A stretch of 64,000 bases of DNA. It comes from Glandiceps talaboti (taxonomy: Eukaryota; Hemichordata; Enteropneusta; Spengelidae). The notes under the pieces are model-generated. The model was not told the DNA's origin, made no database searches, and saw nothing but the letters and a program-made list of their open reading frames with translations. The stretch covers positions 21,676,225 through 21,740,224 of the forward strand of contig NC_135557.1 of assembly GCF_964340395.1 (NCBI RefSeq). Reading direction: 5' to 3'. The translations under genes were made by a program, and so were the position numbers. How positions within the stretch are numbered: position 1 is the first letter of the stretch; each line of letters begins with the position of its first letter. Positions 22,551 through 52,482 of this stretch are shown here, piece after piece.

Positions 22551-25210
22551 GTTGGTCACTGGAATGTCACACACAATGGAACTCTTCCTGGGGCTACAAT
22601 ACATTGGAGTCCTTCTACCACCGTACGACTGCATGACGTGTATTTTTGTCTCTGACCGTGCAACCAGTTTATACGTTCACATAGCACAAGAGTCACGTGA
22701 CATTCGATACAAAAATGTAAATTTCCCAACCAACGATAGAAGCTGTATGTATACGTATTTTCATATCTTAATTGAATACGAAATACAATATGTTAGAAGT
22801 GTTGATATTAAGAATGGAAGAATATGTCGGTGTCATCTAAACTAGACGTCATTGTTGTAATTATAATATTCATTTGTCCCTCCAGATCATTAAAAATAAA
22901 CGGATTTAGACTTTAAAGAGTAATAATATAGAACTGTCTTTTCCTTTTTCAATGTGGTTGATATTAGCAGATCACAGTTGTACGAGACCCTCAGTACTCA
23001 CATGTAGAGTAATGTACATGGACGTCAAAAGTACATTGTAATATATTATCATTTTATGAATAAATAAAAAATGAATGCATAGGTGTTTGAATATTACTAT
23101 ATATATTTCTATATAACATTTGCATTTATGTGCTGTTAAGCATAACATTTTGAAATAACGTTGCAGTTTATCTCAATAAAAGTGGATTCTTGAGATTCTA
23201 TGAATTGTGAAATAAATATTAATCTAGGCAAAGAAAGATCGAAGTTTTTGGCAGTATATTTATGGAGTAACATTGAGGAATTTTCGAGGAATATATAGTG
23301 TACACTTGTCATTATATCGATCATCGGTTGTGTGCGCCATATGCAGTATAGCCTTGATAGTAAAATATGATGTACAAAGTCAACCTTCAATAATTGCCAA
23401 TATTCCATTGAAATCAAATATGACAGTTATTGCTAATATTTCTTAGCGATCGCAATGTAATTAAAACAGATAGTGGCCCTTACAAGGAATATGTTGATAA
23501 TTTAGGTCACGATCACCGGACATCTGTCAAGTTTGTTTGTACAAAGAATCTAATAAACCAGAGGTATTCAAACCATGTTATTTCAAGTAAGCTTGCTCCC
23601 GTTCGTAATTCCCTGTAGTCACCCTAACATATACATGTACACGTGCCAAGTGGATATAGTAGTTTAGAACTGTTACCTTACATTCAATTTACGGTACACA
23701 TTATGTACATGTAATACGATGATATCTCATCGTAGTGTAATACACCTCATCGTCTCGAACAGCATTTACCTCGATGGAATTGCCATGGTAATGCATTAAC
23801 GGTTATTAAATTTTAAGGAACAAATACATTTGAGAATTTTATGCATTGGAGAACGATTTGAAATAAAACAGATTGTCATTTGTTTTTAGTTTATAAATTA
23901 CATTTTAAGTGAATAAACAATATTAGTCCCCAGACGGCACTTTGCCTAGATTGACCGTTCACACTATGTTAGGAATTTTCTTACAGCAACCCGCCATTTT
24001 AACTATTTTATGGTATCATAGTTGTGCTAAACAGCAAGGTCAACGTCACTGCATGAGCGTGTTGTGTTGGCCTTCAATATGATGATATATATCCAAGTTC
24101 AAATCGGGTGTACGCTCATTATATTTGTACGGCTTTAAACTAGAGGGATGAAAGGTCATTTGACAGTGAAAGCGGTCAAGCTATGTTGGTGAGCTATCAG
24201 TATTTCTTGGTGCTAAAGGAAGCCAAATGTTGAAATATATCCTATCAGATAAGAAAACTTTGAAATACTTTGATATTATTATTAAAGTACTTTTATAAGT
24301 ACAAACTAAACCTCTAACAGGCTGTCTAAGATTGGACCAAAATGTATGGAATACAGTCGTCTTGCAGAGCTACAAAAATGATCAAGAACAGAACAATATA
24401 AGTGAGGCGGGTGGTGTAATTAACACTAGTGTGAGAACCTGCGACTGAACCCCTGCCCTGGTATTTAAAGTTCTTATATATAACTCTGCCGACAGAATAC
24501 ATCTTAGTGTATCGCCAAAAAAAGCCACCCAGATCTTATGGAGTGTTGGAGCAGAACGGATAAAATCTACTGAGATAATTGATATTTGATCCATACAAGT
24601 TATATCATGTACCGTAGCAGAAGTAACAAATAATGATTATGTGTCTATCAAGTGGCGTTCACTTACAACAACTACAATTTTTTCAACATTATCAATGGTA
24701 TTGATATTTTAATTTGTCGACTTTGTTTGGCAGCATCACATGGCAATATTTCCAAAATATGATCAACATGTTTCCATTTAACTGCACAGGCACGCACTTA
24801 CAGAGACAAAATTAGATAATGTATCGTACACTATACAATACCAATATCCATATAGCATGTGACTTACGTGAAACAACACAGTATCTTGCTTTCATCATAT
24901 AGACGTCCCCTGTTGTATCCAACAATCAAATTAAAGAAATGCAATCCTTTTAGCGACAATACCGTTTAACATGTGCATATACGTATACACTAGATCATGT
25001 GTTAACATGTATTTTGGTCAGAAAAACTACACGCACGTGTATAATATGTGGATTCAACAATTGATCGTAAAATGTTTACAAAAACGACCATGTACCTCGA
25101 TATCACATTTTTGACACGGATACTATTAATAACTACAAATACCCTTATATGAATGAACATCTACTTTCATCGGGTAATTCACCGAGTACGATATCCTACC
25201 AGAACAAAAC
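22551..25210. other. Intergenic, no gene seen
   Basis: AT-rich. Short open frames at 22552-22845 (plus) and 24382-24594 (minus) have no recognisable domain or splice context. Confidence 0.45.
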
Positions 25211-25634
25211 GTCGTCGTAACACGACATGCCTATTTACGGCACTATATACAAGACACACCGACATCGTCGTAAACCCACGCAACTATTTACGTCACTATA
25301 TACAAGACACACCGACATCGTCGTAAACCCACGGACCTATTTACGGCACTATATACAAGACACACCGACATCGTCGTAAACCCACGGACCTATTTACGTC
25401 ACTATATACAAGACACACCGACATCGTCGTAAACCCACGGGCATATTCACGGCACTATATACAAGACACACCGACATCGTCGTAAACCCACGGGCCTATT
25501 TACGGCGCTATATACAAGACACACCGACATCGTCGTAAATCCACGGACCTATTTACGGCACTATATACAAGACACACCGACATCGTCGTAAAACCCAAAG
25601 GCCTATTTACGGCACTATATACAAGACACACCGT
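25211..25634. repeat. 53-bp minisatellite, about 8 tandem copies
   Basis: The landmark CTATTTACG recurs at 25231, 25284, 25337, 25390, 25443 (mutated), 25496, 25549 and 25603, a period of 53 bases with one 54. The core CACCGACATCGTCGTAAA and CACTATATACAAGACACAC are nearly invariant. Variation is concentrated at the CCCACGGRCC junction and at CGGCA versus CGTCA. Confidence 0.95.
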
Positions 25635-28600
25635 CATTTGCCTTCAGCGGAAGAAAATACGATCTGGCTTACGAGAATGTACTAGATTCACAGCATTCTC
25701 TACAACCGTGATATTTACAACCAAACTAGAGTTGACTATAGAGTATTAATTAGATGGCTGGGTGCCTTTAAATCTCGCATAACGTTTTTTGTTACAAATT
25801 ATACAAACAAAATACAGGCTTTGATATCATGCATGTACATGAAATGTTACATTTACTGTGAACTCAAATAAACAGTTTGTACTTGAATCTTCTTTCTTTC
25901 ACTCGACATGATGTTGATTTGTGTTCACAGTGAGATAAAAGTAACATTTTACATGCTTGAATCTTTGTATGTTTTAATAATGTAATGTATTGTTTATCAA
26001 AATAATTTTGTGTGCGACGTATAAACACATAGTGCTACCTAATTGAAACTCTCTCTATATAGTCACTCTGGTTTGGTAGTATACTGTACCAATGACGGAT
26101 AAGATGACTACATTAGACATTTTGCTTATTGGTCCATAATGCAGCGCTTCTCTGCCAATCATGGAACATCACATGTATACTAATTGTGTACCAATACGAG
26201 TTATCAAGAGTTCGATAAACATATCAAAACATGCGAATTATAATTATATTAATGTTGATGTTTCTTCTGAAAATGGAAGATAACGACATGTATTTACTTT
26301 GTCGTCCAAGTTGAATGTTATTTACAATCATCAATATATAAGGTGATGAATTATACATTGTTCAAGGCCAAGAATTCGGAAGCGTGAAAAGGAAAGGTTT
26401 CTTCAAATATTTTCTAAATTCATTTTGTTTATCATACAGTGTACGGTACAGGTAACGTCGACCAAATATCATGTTGTTATTATTATCGTCAAGTCAAGCT
26501 CCATATCAAAGCCATGTCAGTGAGTAATGTTTACTGGGTTAAAATTTGACTGGGTACAATTCTTAAACTAAAGACTAATATATCACAAAACAATTGAATT
26601 ACAGTTTTCGTATAGCCAGCAGACGAATTGATATAATGTAAGGCATGTTTTGATTGGTCGACTGATTGTTGTAGATCAAGGCACTTTCCAGCAATCACTT
26701 AATACAATATTTGAACTGTACAATTGTCTTCGCTTTATGAGTTAACAAATTTAAGTATCAGAGTACGTTTTGGCAGACATGTTACAGATGAAGACGATAT
26801 ATTGTAGTAGTTCGCAACTTTGACAACTCTATTGAGAGACATTATGGAGTTCGAATGATAAAATATGCAGATGCTATGATAGGAATTTTCGATATTTGTG
26901 ATGTCACTTCTGACAAGACAGTGTTGTGTCTTGGTGTTCAGCTTCGATGTTCATGGTAGACTAACTTCGTGTAGATGAAGGTGAAACTATTGATAAACAA
27001 ATTTATAGCGCTGAAAAGAAATGTTCAATCCATTTTACTTTTTCCGGTAGGTAATAGCAAATTTGTTTTTCTACGTTCAAAGATTAAAAGCAAGTGTTGT
27101 AAGGTTAAAGTTTCATCACTATGTTCTGTCTGTAAAGAGCATTATTTATACTTGGGAAATAACACATGGAGTCAATCTTTCCAACGAATACAACAACATT
27201 AACTCAATGCGTTGGCTTAATCACAGTATCTGAAATGTCATATCACGAAGTATGTCGAGAGAACCAATTTTATGCATTACTGCGATTTGAGATCCGGTAC
27301 TAATAACATGTATAATGATCATATGAAATGATATGATAACAATTACGTTACCGATACTCGAAGTTATAATTAAAATGTTAAATCAGTTATTGAATCATTG
27401 TTCCAGTCTTTCTGTAAGTACGTTTTGATGATTTAAAAAATGTCGACTCAAAGGATTAAGTTTGACTGCCAACAGAAAGTAATCTGTTTTATCACCGATT
27501 CGTCAATTTACACATTGTTTGGCATGATCTAGAGAATTATATCATCGGTCTGTTGTTCCACACGTACCCTACGAAAGCTTTTCAGGTGGAATTAGTTTCA
27601 TGATAAAACAATACCAACGTCAAATGTTAGACTAATGGTGAAATGTAACAGGCGAGAATCCTAAGGTGCACCACGACGATGTAAAGTATACAACATTATT
27701 CACCAGACCTAGTAGTCATCTATGTTTAAATCAGCTAGAATATACTAAAATTAAAAGAAAGTGTACAGAAAGAGCCTTTACCTTCTGTGAATACGGTGTT
27801 CTTGTTTGGTGCCAGACAATACTTTTTCGTATTCTTTCCCTCTATTACACCATAGGGTTAAAAGATTACACGGTGTGAAGCGTATGTCGGAAAGTTATGA
27901 AGTGATGACAGAAGCGATGAAGCAAGGGTTGAACATTTGTCCAACCTCTATCATAAGACCAACCATATGTCTGCTTAACCAATGGGATCCTTAGAATCGC
28001 TATATATCAAGTGGGGGTGTAATAAGTCATACTGCCAGGGTAGTTAAACTAGGTCAAGGGTCACGACAGACAGACCAGATATAGACAGTGTATACATGGT
28101 GCAGGAGTCTGCAGAACATCATGTAAAGGGCTGACGGGATTAGATAACGGGGCGGTGTAAACTCAAGTTGTCAAAGAAGCCAAAATTGAGTTTCTCCTGG
28201 TGTAATCACAAATTTAAAGAAAGTTTTACATATATTGTACAGTAGCTGCTTTTGATATTGGGGCTAACAGAGGGCTCAATAAATCATATAGTAATCGTAA
28301 AGACATCAGCATTAAATCGATGGTAGACTGAATAACCATCCGGTGGTATAGCGTTAAAGAAATACGGTACATTATGTACATGTTTGGAGGAATCGTATCG
28401 TCCTCATTGACATTTCAAGGTTACGACGTCGGAAGTGTAAACACTCACTTTGAAAAATAAAACTAAAGATATCAGGAAACACGTTGATAATATGCTAATG
28501 GTTTGTCTTATTATATTTACTTCATCGTAATCACTAACATATTTTCTTTAAATGACCACGGGCTGATCTTCACGTATATTTCAGTAAAAAAATAAGAATA

Positions 28601-28690
28601 ATCACATTGATGGAATAAACAGCGAGGATGCAATATTACCTAAGTGCGTACCACAAAAACCCAGCCCCTCCCTATAAGTAAAATAAAATA
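25635..28690. other. Intergenic, no gene seen
   Basis: AT-rich. Contains a short block (about 26042-26080, ATAGTCACTCTGGTTT) shared with 57030-57060. Open frames here look like chance. Confidence 0.45.
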
Positions 28691-28695
28691 GAATA

Positions 28696-28697
<2 letters not shown>

Positions 28698-28730
<33 letters not shown>

Positions 28731-28732
28731 CA

Positions 28733-28809
<77 letters not shown>
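28698..28809. repeat. (CA)n and (TA)n array
   Basis: CA repeat at about 28698-28721, a TATATATACAATG spacer, then pure TA to 28809. Confidence 0.95.
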
Positions 28810-28812
<3 letters not shown>

Positions 28813-31800
28813 ACACGTTTCTTTACCAAATTGTGAACAAGCGATCGAAGGTAGCCCCAACACAACATATAGTAGATAATAATAGTGCTAAAGGACTGTC
28901 TGTGTTACAGTTGTAGCCAGCTATTCATTAAAATTGATATATTACATGTAACAAACAGACAAAGGTCAAAACATGAAAACAAGACAAAAGCGTCATATGT
29001 GTGTGTGTGTGCAACTCAACCCATAAAATAGTTAATTTGCTATTGTGTAGGGAAAAACCAAGAGAAAGAACATGTAACCTAATTATAAAGGAGCCAAGGC
29101 TTTCTTTGCAAACTGGTATAACCATCTCTATAGCAACGAAACAGATATATCGGAACCAGTTAACAATGTTTGTTGAAAAAACGTTGTTGAGTGACTTTGT
29201 AGTAGGATTGACAATGGAAACATATTTCAGCTCAATTATTTCAAAGATGTGAACTGTTATTAACTCAAAATATCTCACGGTTGGCATTTATACGGGCACA
29301 TCTACATTAATGGGAGACAATGTAATTCAAAAAGTAGGAAAAAGGAATTCAAAAAGGATGTATCATTTATTTACAACAATTAATTTAAAATACAACATTT
29401 TAACACGCATGCATGCACCACATTATATTGGAGCACCCTAATGTGTTGTAGCTTCGATTCATTAAAGGATAAGATCCCATTATATTGTTTTATTTGTTGT
29501 GTTAGAAGCGACTATTGGATTGCCAATGTCGTCAGCCGTCACCTGATGAGTAATGTTGGCTGTTCGACCTCGAATGTAATCAATCTATGTTCTCTAATGC
29601 ACCATACGAAGCAATGGCTAGTAGTGATGAGAAGTGTCTAACTTCTACAGCGACTCTCTTAAAAACTTTAAAGACATTAAGATTGATGAGAAGTATAAAA
29701 TTTACTTATGTCAGAATTCATCATATGAAAATGATATAATATTGTATAGGAATGTCAGACGATGTTTACTTGCATTGAACACATTAAACATTTGAAACCA
29801 CAGTAATGTACTTTTTTTTAAAAGGACAGTGTTTCAAATTCCATCCCTGTACTATCATTAATGTTATCTTACCAGGTTATATACACATATGTCATGAGAT
29901 GTTTTTTTGACAAGCTTTTTCAATAACTCTGCCAGACAAGTGCTTTTCTTAGTCCTAAATTTAAACACTAAACTGAACTGGGCGTTTCAAGGCCATTCTG
30001 TGCTTCAATTCATTTTTCTCGCATTAGTGTTATCTTATCAGGGAGCTTTAATGGACCATTCTTTTGTTCCTGGTCACCTTTTACAGGGAGGTGTCGTGGA
30101 CCAATTTTATTCTGTAGCTATGCTAGTCACGTAGATTTCGATTGAACCACAACACTTTAAGCTATGATTTACATTTGTATGAGCTTGATATAAAATAACA
30201 AGATCTGGAAATTGATTCGGTTTACTCAAAGTTGTGGACCTACACGGAGGAGCTTCAAATTCGTCAGGAATTGGTACATAATTTCGTGTATGGTCTATAT
30301 ACCTAATATGTACAGGAGTTATAGCAATATAGTGCTGATCGCCCGACTGAACAATAGGGAGTTCTGGCCTCCGTATTCCCCGATGTGCATTTTCTGTATG
30401 TGGTCTGATCTCTGTTCATTCGACAAACTTGTAATGGATGGCTAAGTTTTCTACCGTTATCGATCTCAGTAGGGAGCTTACGTTATAAAGTTGTGAAATG
30501 CGACATCTTATTCTAGCAGTTAGACCCCAAACAAGAATTGTTTCTGGTCAGGGCATTTTTTTCTAATGTGGTGCGACGATGCGAATTTGTTTCCTTTTAT
30601 TCTCACCAAACCTGTCACTAAATCTACTATTTATGACAGTTACTCTTCTTTTTATTTAAATACTTTAGAGCAAGAGTGTATTTGGGACGGAAGTCATTTG
30701 CTTGTTCGTAATTGGTCCTGCAGTTGTCTTCACTGAAATAGGGAGGGTTATTTTTTGTGTCCCTCTGGACCTGCAGACTGCATGGGCTGGACAAACACAC
30801 ACCTACAAGTCCGACGCGAGGGTATTTAATTGGGTCGCGCACTGACCAGAAGCAATGCATTTTTTCATACTATATTAACATGTAAATTGTCCGAATGTGA
30901 ATTGTCCAATAGGGGACCCAAGTGTCGTAATGACTTTGCTGCGGAGCAATTACCATACATACATCACACGACAAATTAAATAAAATGTTTTTGTTTTTTA
31001 AATATACATTTATTGCCCCTATAAACCCATTAACAAGAGTAAGGATTTACCTATTTACTCTATAAAGACATGCTTAACGAGTCTTGATATAGTTTGGACG
31101 GAAATGTAAGGTTTTCATGAAGATGTAAACGTCTATAAATGCATACATAGATCACAAGACGAAATATCATTAATACACTAATATATACCATGTACACTAC
31201 AACAAACAAATGATTCAAAATATTTTGACACTGAATTGCTGAAAATACAATCTCTTCAAGTTCCTCATATCAAAACATTTTCCAAGTAAGTACCATGGTG
31301 TTCTATCTATAAACGAAGTTGTCTGGTATTTCTAGTCGATCATGAAAAGACCCTGGGCGAGTCGCGGATCGTGGATGATACTACATTGTATGTCCTTGAA
31401 ATAACACAGCGATATTCGATACATAAACAATTGGATGTCGTAGACAAGTTTGATGGAAATACGAATACATTTTAATTAATGTAATGAGCATTGGAACAAA
31501 CAGGAAAATGTTGTTTGCACGAACAGGTACAAGGAATTCCAACCATTCACGTGTGGTTCAAGATAATATCAGTGGAAAGAAAAGTATCTAGCACCGTACT
31601 GTCTGTCTCCGTTAAAATAACGACGTACTGATGAGTTCCTGGATGTAGTACAATGCAATCTTTACATAGAAGAAAGCATTACGAATCTTTACATGCTGTC
31701 CTATTATCATAGAACAACCTATCTGTTGAATTACGTCAGTGACCCTCTCTTAATAAAGTCACACAAAGACTCTTCTATTTGCAAAAATACCTCAACTGGA

Positions 31801-31858
31801 TTATTTTTTCAGTACCTTTGAATATAACTGTAAACTGGATTAGGATGCTTTTTAATTG
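28810..31858. other. Intergenic, no gene seen
   Basis: AT-rich sequence. Open frames up to about 119 codons (for example minus 28928-29287) lack recognisable domains and conserved splice context. Confidence 0.45.
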
Positions 31859-31934
<76 letters not shown>

Positions 31935-32050
31935 CTAATCGATTGACTGATGGACGGACGGACGGACTGATTGACTGACTGACTGACTGACTGACTGACT
32001 GAAGGACTGACTGACTGACTGACTGACGGACAGATGTACGGACGGACTGA
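31859..32050. repeat. (ATTG)n-(ACTG)n-(GACG)n compound microsatellite
   Basis: ATTG array to about 31935, then blocks of GACG and GACT. The same GACT type appears at 44335-44382. Confidence 0.95.
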
Positions 32051-33439
32051 CAGAAATATTTCAATCTTGCAACCTGAATATATGATTTAGTTATATAGAA
32101 ATATGCAGAAAGCACTAGATCAGGTTTTTAACACTATTGCTGCAATACTTATATCGTAAAGCAAACAACCATAGGTACCAGAATTCTGTTCAACAAAGAA
32201 GTAATCCAGATATTATATATATTTTACAGTGAAAAAAGATGGTCATATAAACATCCGTTTTCGTATATATAAATTAAATGTGAATAACAGCCATGTCAAA
32301 CAGACTAACAAGAAAGCTCGGCTGGCTAAAATATAGTATTTTTTGAAATAAAAAATAAAGAAATACTGGAATATTACACATACTATTGTGAATATAAATT
32401 GTTTAAATATGTGAATAATTTCGCCAAAATAATAATTTTTTTTGAAAGTTGAGGAGACATACGATTGTTGTCACTAGTTAAAACTCGTAAGCTATGAAGA
32501 TAACTAATTGACTCGTGTGTTTCACTTTAAAATGGACGCATTAAGTCTCTACATATATATGTATTCGAGGTATTGTAAGTATCCAAGATATGACAAAAAT
32601 ATGTGTTACAAGACTTTAATGCCATATTAACCATGTCTTATCCTACAAATTAAATATGTATTATCTAATCATGGAGTGACAAATACTGGATTTGATTGCA
32701 TTTATCGTTTAAAACTGTTGCCGACGATAATCAGAAAACGTGGAGACTGTTTTTGAGGATGCACGTGAATGAACACGTTATATTTTTTTTGTGTCGAAAC
32801 ATACAGAAGGCGAAATTGTTAACATATTAATATAATTTAATTCCATGTCCTATGGTATATGTCATATAATATGTGCAACTGAGTATTTTATTATTAAACC
32901 CCTAGGTGGTAATATAGTCATTTCAGACGTCGTCCTATATGTCTATAGCTAGGAATTTACCATACAATTGAAAGATATGTTGTCGGTGTGATACAAGAAA
33001 GGGCAAATGTGTCATTTTCACACATGAGTGGTTATGACACTGCATGTGAATGTCTTTAAGTGCAATTTTTTTGCCCCATTTCTGTTTGTCCCTGTGTTGT
33101 ACAGTTGGTTGTATAATTATAAAGGCCAAGTCAGACATGGATGAAGTAAATTACAGGGGCCTGTGGAACACTTAATGAGAATGTAACGAGGGGAGTTGTG
33201 TTCAACCGTACTTGATTTAACAGCATGGATTGGTTGTTTTGTTTCAGACCTTCCTATTAGCATACCATGGGTGGTTTCAATATTCGTTCGATTTGAAATG
33301 ACAGGATGACATTTACAAGAGAAGTTTATCAAACATACTTATATTGTACAGGTAAAATCTGAATTTTTAGTGACTGGAATATTCATTTTTATTATGCTTT
33401 TCTCGTGATAGCACTAAAATACATCCGGGATGCAACAGG
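32051..33439. other. Intergenic, no gene seen
   Basis: AT-rich sequence. No supported exon, RNA gene or mobile element was recognised. Confidence 0.45.
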
Positions 33440-34590
33440 ATGGCAACACAACAATATGTTCGTGGCTTGGCTACCATGACTAACAGGGTATGTGCAAGCA
33501 AATGGATTCAGACCAGTTTCAGGCCTGATCTGACATTCCTAGCGCCTGTAGTAGGCCTGTCCAACTGGCAACTATGTCAGGCTTTCTGCATGCCAGTGAC
33601 AATTCAATTCTGTGACGAGCCTTTGGATTTATAGCTGTGTATACTTAGGGGATTTCTAGATGAGGAATGAGAATAAAACGTAATTTGCTAAGTTTAAAAT
33701 AATACATCAAAAAGAAAGACTATGACAGACATGTGGCATACTCCTGGTATTTGTAGGAGTGCTTGTAGTATTGTCTCTGGCTGTAGGAAACACTGCAAGT
33801 ACGAGTGCAAATACCCCTGAGTATCCACACTGGCACTCGTGTGGCATGGGATTCTGTTATATTATTACATATTGTTATCCGAAACAGAAAAAGTTTCGTA
33901 AATATGTTACAATGCGATCGTGCGCTTTCCTGTACAACGAACGAACTGGAATCATTTGTCTTTCTACATTGGACAACTTAAAAATGGCGTGAAACAAAAA
34001 CACATCGATTAATTATACAATATACACCTTGGTTTTTAGATTTATTAAGTATACGTAATGATATGTTGTATAGAAAGCAAATGTTAAGAATTTAAGAATT
34101 TCTTCATGGCCATATTCATCTCATCCTAGTATTATAAACACAGCGAAGTATTAGAAACATACAATATTGTGGTTTTCTATGTAAAGGAATTGCACACGAA
34201 GCCGTATGTGTATTTTGATGATGTTCGACATCCTTGGAGAATTTTATCCTAGAAACATGATCCGATGTCATTAAAGGATCCTTTTTGACCCTATGGAGAT
34301 AGTTGACAGGTTTATTCACCTCCCCTGCCTACTTATTCGATTACAGATGAACGACTGTCCTTCAATAACATACACTATTAATATATCAATGCTCTCGTTA
34401 TGACATGGATAAATCACATTTGATCGTTGCAGATATCATTTTATTTCCAAGCCTGGTGGATTGTGTTGCGTCTGCCTTTGTTCTCTCCGGACGTGACGAT
34501 ATCAACTGTTTTCGAGGTATCCTGGAGGAGAATGCATATAATGATGATTACTGTCTAGACCAGCAGACACATCAAAACACAATCACGTGA
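33440..34590 (+). CDS. Candidate small secreted or membrane-anchored Cys-containing protein (tentative)
   Basis: Unrecognised. ATG at 33440 opens MATQQYVRGLATMTNR, ending at AGG followed by donor GTATGT (33488). From a weak acceptor at 33727-33728, TCGILLVFVGVLVVLSLAVG forms a strong hydrophobic core, then NTASTSANTPEYPHWHSCGMG and further cysteines. This frame stops at 33992 (103 residues in total). Alternatively, donor GTAAAT at 33898 joins in phase to an exon at 34433-34590 (acceptor GATCGTTGCAG) ending DDYCLDQQTHQNTIT. Either product would be a short protein with a signal peptide or anchor. Phase agreement is the only support, and all three pieces could be chance. Confidence 0.2.
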
Positions 34591-35509
34591 CTTTCTGAAA
34601 CACGCAGATATGTCATTAACAGATGAAAATACAGACATGTCATAGATGTTAATAGAACAAAACTGGCCTTGACATAACATACAAGTCATGAAAGTACACT
34701 GTAAACAGGGATTTGTTTGTAATTTTTTGGTTTAAAATCTGTATTAAATACTGTTTACCATTGAAAACCTGAGACCCAACAGCCATTTATTGTTTACCTT
34801 GACTAGAACTACTCATAACTAAGAGTACAATGTACATAAAATGATGTGAACAACGATATAGCAAACAAGCTACAATTCCACTTTAAATCTTAAACGGTTG
34901 TTTGGATTTTCTTTCTATTTTTCGATCACTTAGGTACGGAAACTGGTGTCAAACTACACTTGCAGTAAGTAATTTAAGTCATCGACATTACGTTACCTAA
35001 ATCGTTAGTAACTAAATATGAATTTCGAAATATTATAGAAGTCTGAAGATATGTTTCATGAACTAATGATTAAGATATTTCGTGTTATACCCGTTGTCTG
35101 TGTCTTCAATTGTATTTGTGTATTTATACATGATTGAAAAGTTGAGACATAAACTAATGTGTCGTCCATGTGCAGTTGTTGTTGCTATGTTTGTAGTTGC
35201 TGTTGTTATGCTATTTGATGTTAACATGCTCACAGTTGATGTTCTAGAATGTCGATTAATAGACCCCAATGAATTCTTTTGTGACGTGGACTAACCCAAT
35301 TATCTTTTGTTGCCGTGTTAATACGCAGTTGCTGTGATTGTTATTGTAAATTTGTTTTTGTTGCTATGTTCGTACTGAGCAAACGTGCTGTTGCTATGTT
35401 AATTGCTTTTGTTTTTGCTATGTTGGTAGTTCTAGAGCAAGTGATAAAGTCATTGCTATGTTTGTAGTTGCTGTTTCTATCATCATATTAGTTATTCTAG
35501 TCTTAGTGA
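34591..35509. other. 3' flank of the adhesion GPCR, with degenerate repeats
   Basis: 35160-35509 is filled with diverged GTTGCTATGTTTGTAGTTGC-type units and a partial copy (35283-35336) of the last-exon sequence at 35531-35590. No other gene was seen. Confidence 0.45.
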
Positions 35510-51718
<16,209 letters not shown>

Positions 51719-51811
51719 CTATGATGAATAAAAACATCATAGCAAACCCGAACTTGATATAAATAAGGAGTAATTTACAGAGAGATAGACTGACGGGCGA
51801 GCAGGCACAGG

Positions 51812-51882
51812 CACACACACACATACATACATACATACATACATACATACATACATACATACATACATACATACATACATAC

Positions 51883-51915
<33 letters not shown>

Positions 51916-52246
51916 TACATACATACATACATACATACATACACACATACGCACACCCGCAAACACATACACACACCCGCACATACATACATACATACAT
52001 ACATACATACATACATACATACATACATACACACACGCATGCATGCATACATGCATACATACATACATACATACATACATACATACACACACACATACAT
52101 ACATACATACATACATACATACATACATACATACATACATGCATACATACATACATACATACATACATACATACATACACCCACACATACATACATACAT
52201 ACATACATACATACACACACACATACACACACATACATACATACAT

Positions 52247-52279
<33 letters not shown>

Positions 52280-52330
52280 TACATACATGCATACGTACGT
52301 ACGTACGTACGTACGTACGTACAGACAAAC
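51812..52330. repeat. Long (ACAT)n compound microsatellite
   Basis: About 520 bases of ACAT with CA blocks, CGCACACCCGCAAACAC islands, GCAT blocks and a terminal (ACGT)n-(ACAG)n run. Starts about 95 bases beyond the HYR 1 exon. Confidence 0.95.
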
Positions 52331-52370
52331 AGACAGACAAATATACCTGAAACAAATAACCTCCCTCACA

Positions 52371-52482
52371 CACATTCTCTCTCTCTTTCTGTCTCTCTTT
52401 CTGTCTGTCTCTGTCTCTCTCTTTCTACCTGTCTCACTGTCTGTCTCTGTCTATCTGTCTGTCTGTCTGTCTGTCTGTCTTC
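52371..52482. repeat. CT/CTGT-rich tract
   Basis: Pyrimidine-rich CTCT and CTGT units following directly on the ACAT array. Confidence 0.85.

Noticed and set aside
22552-22845. 97-codon plus-strand open frame beginning at a MITE border
   Set aside because: No recognised motif, no upstream signals; starts in transposon-flanking sequence.
24382-24594. 70-codon minus-strand frame considered as a retroelement fragment
   Set aside because: No motif of reverse transcriptase, integrase or endonuclease could be recognised.
25211-25634. Regular repeats with constant period resembling a CRISPR array
   Set aside because: The whole 53-bp unit is conserved with no variable spacers, and the context is an animal genome. 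It is a minisatellite.
28928-29287. 119-codon minus-strand open frame and overlapping plus-strand frame
   Set aside because: No domain or splice support. The composition fits random AT-rich sequence.
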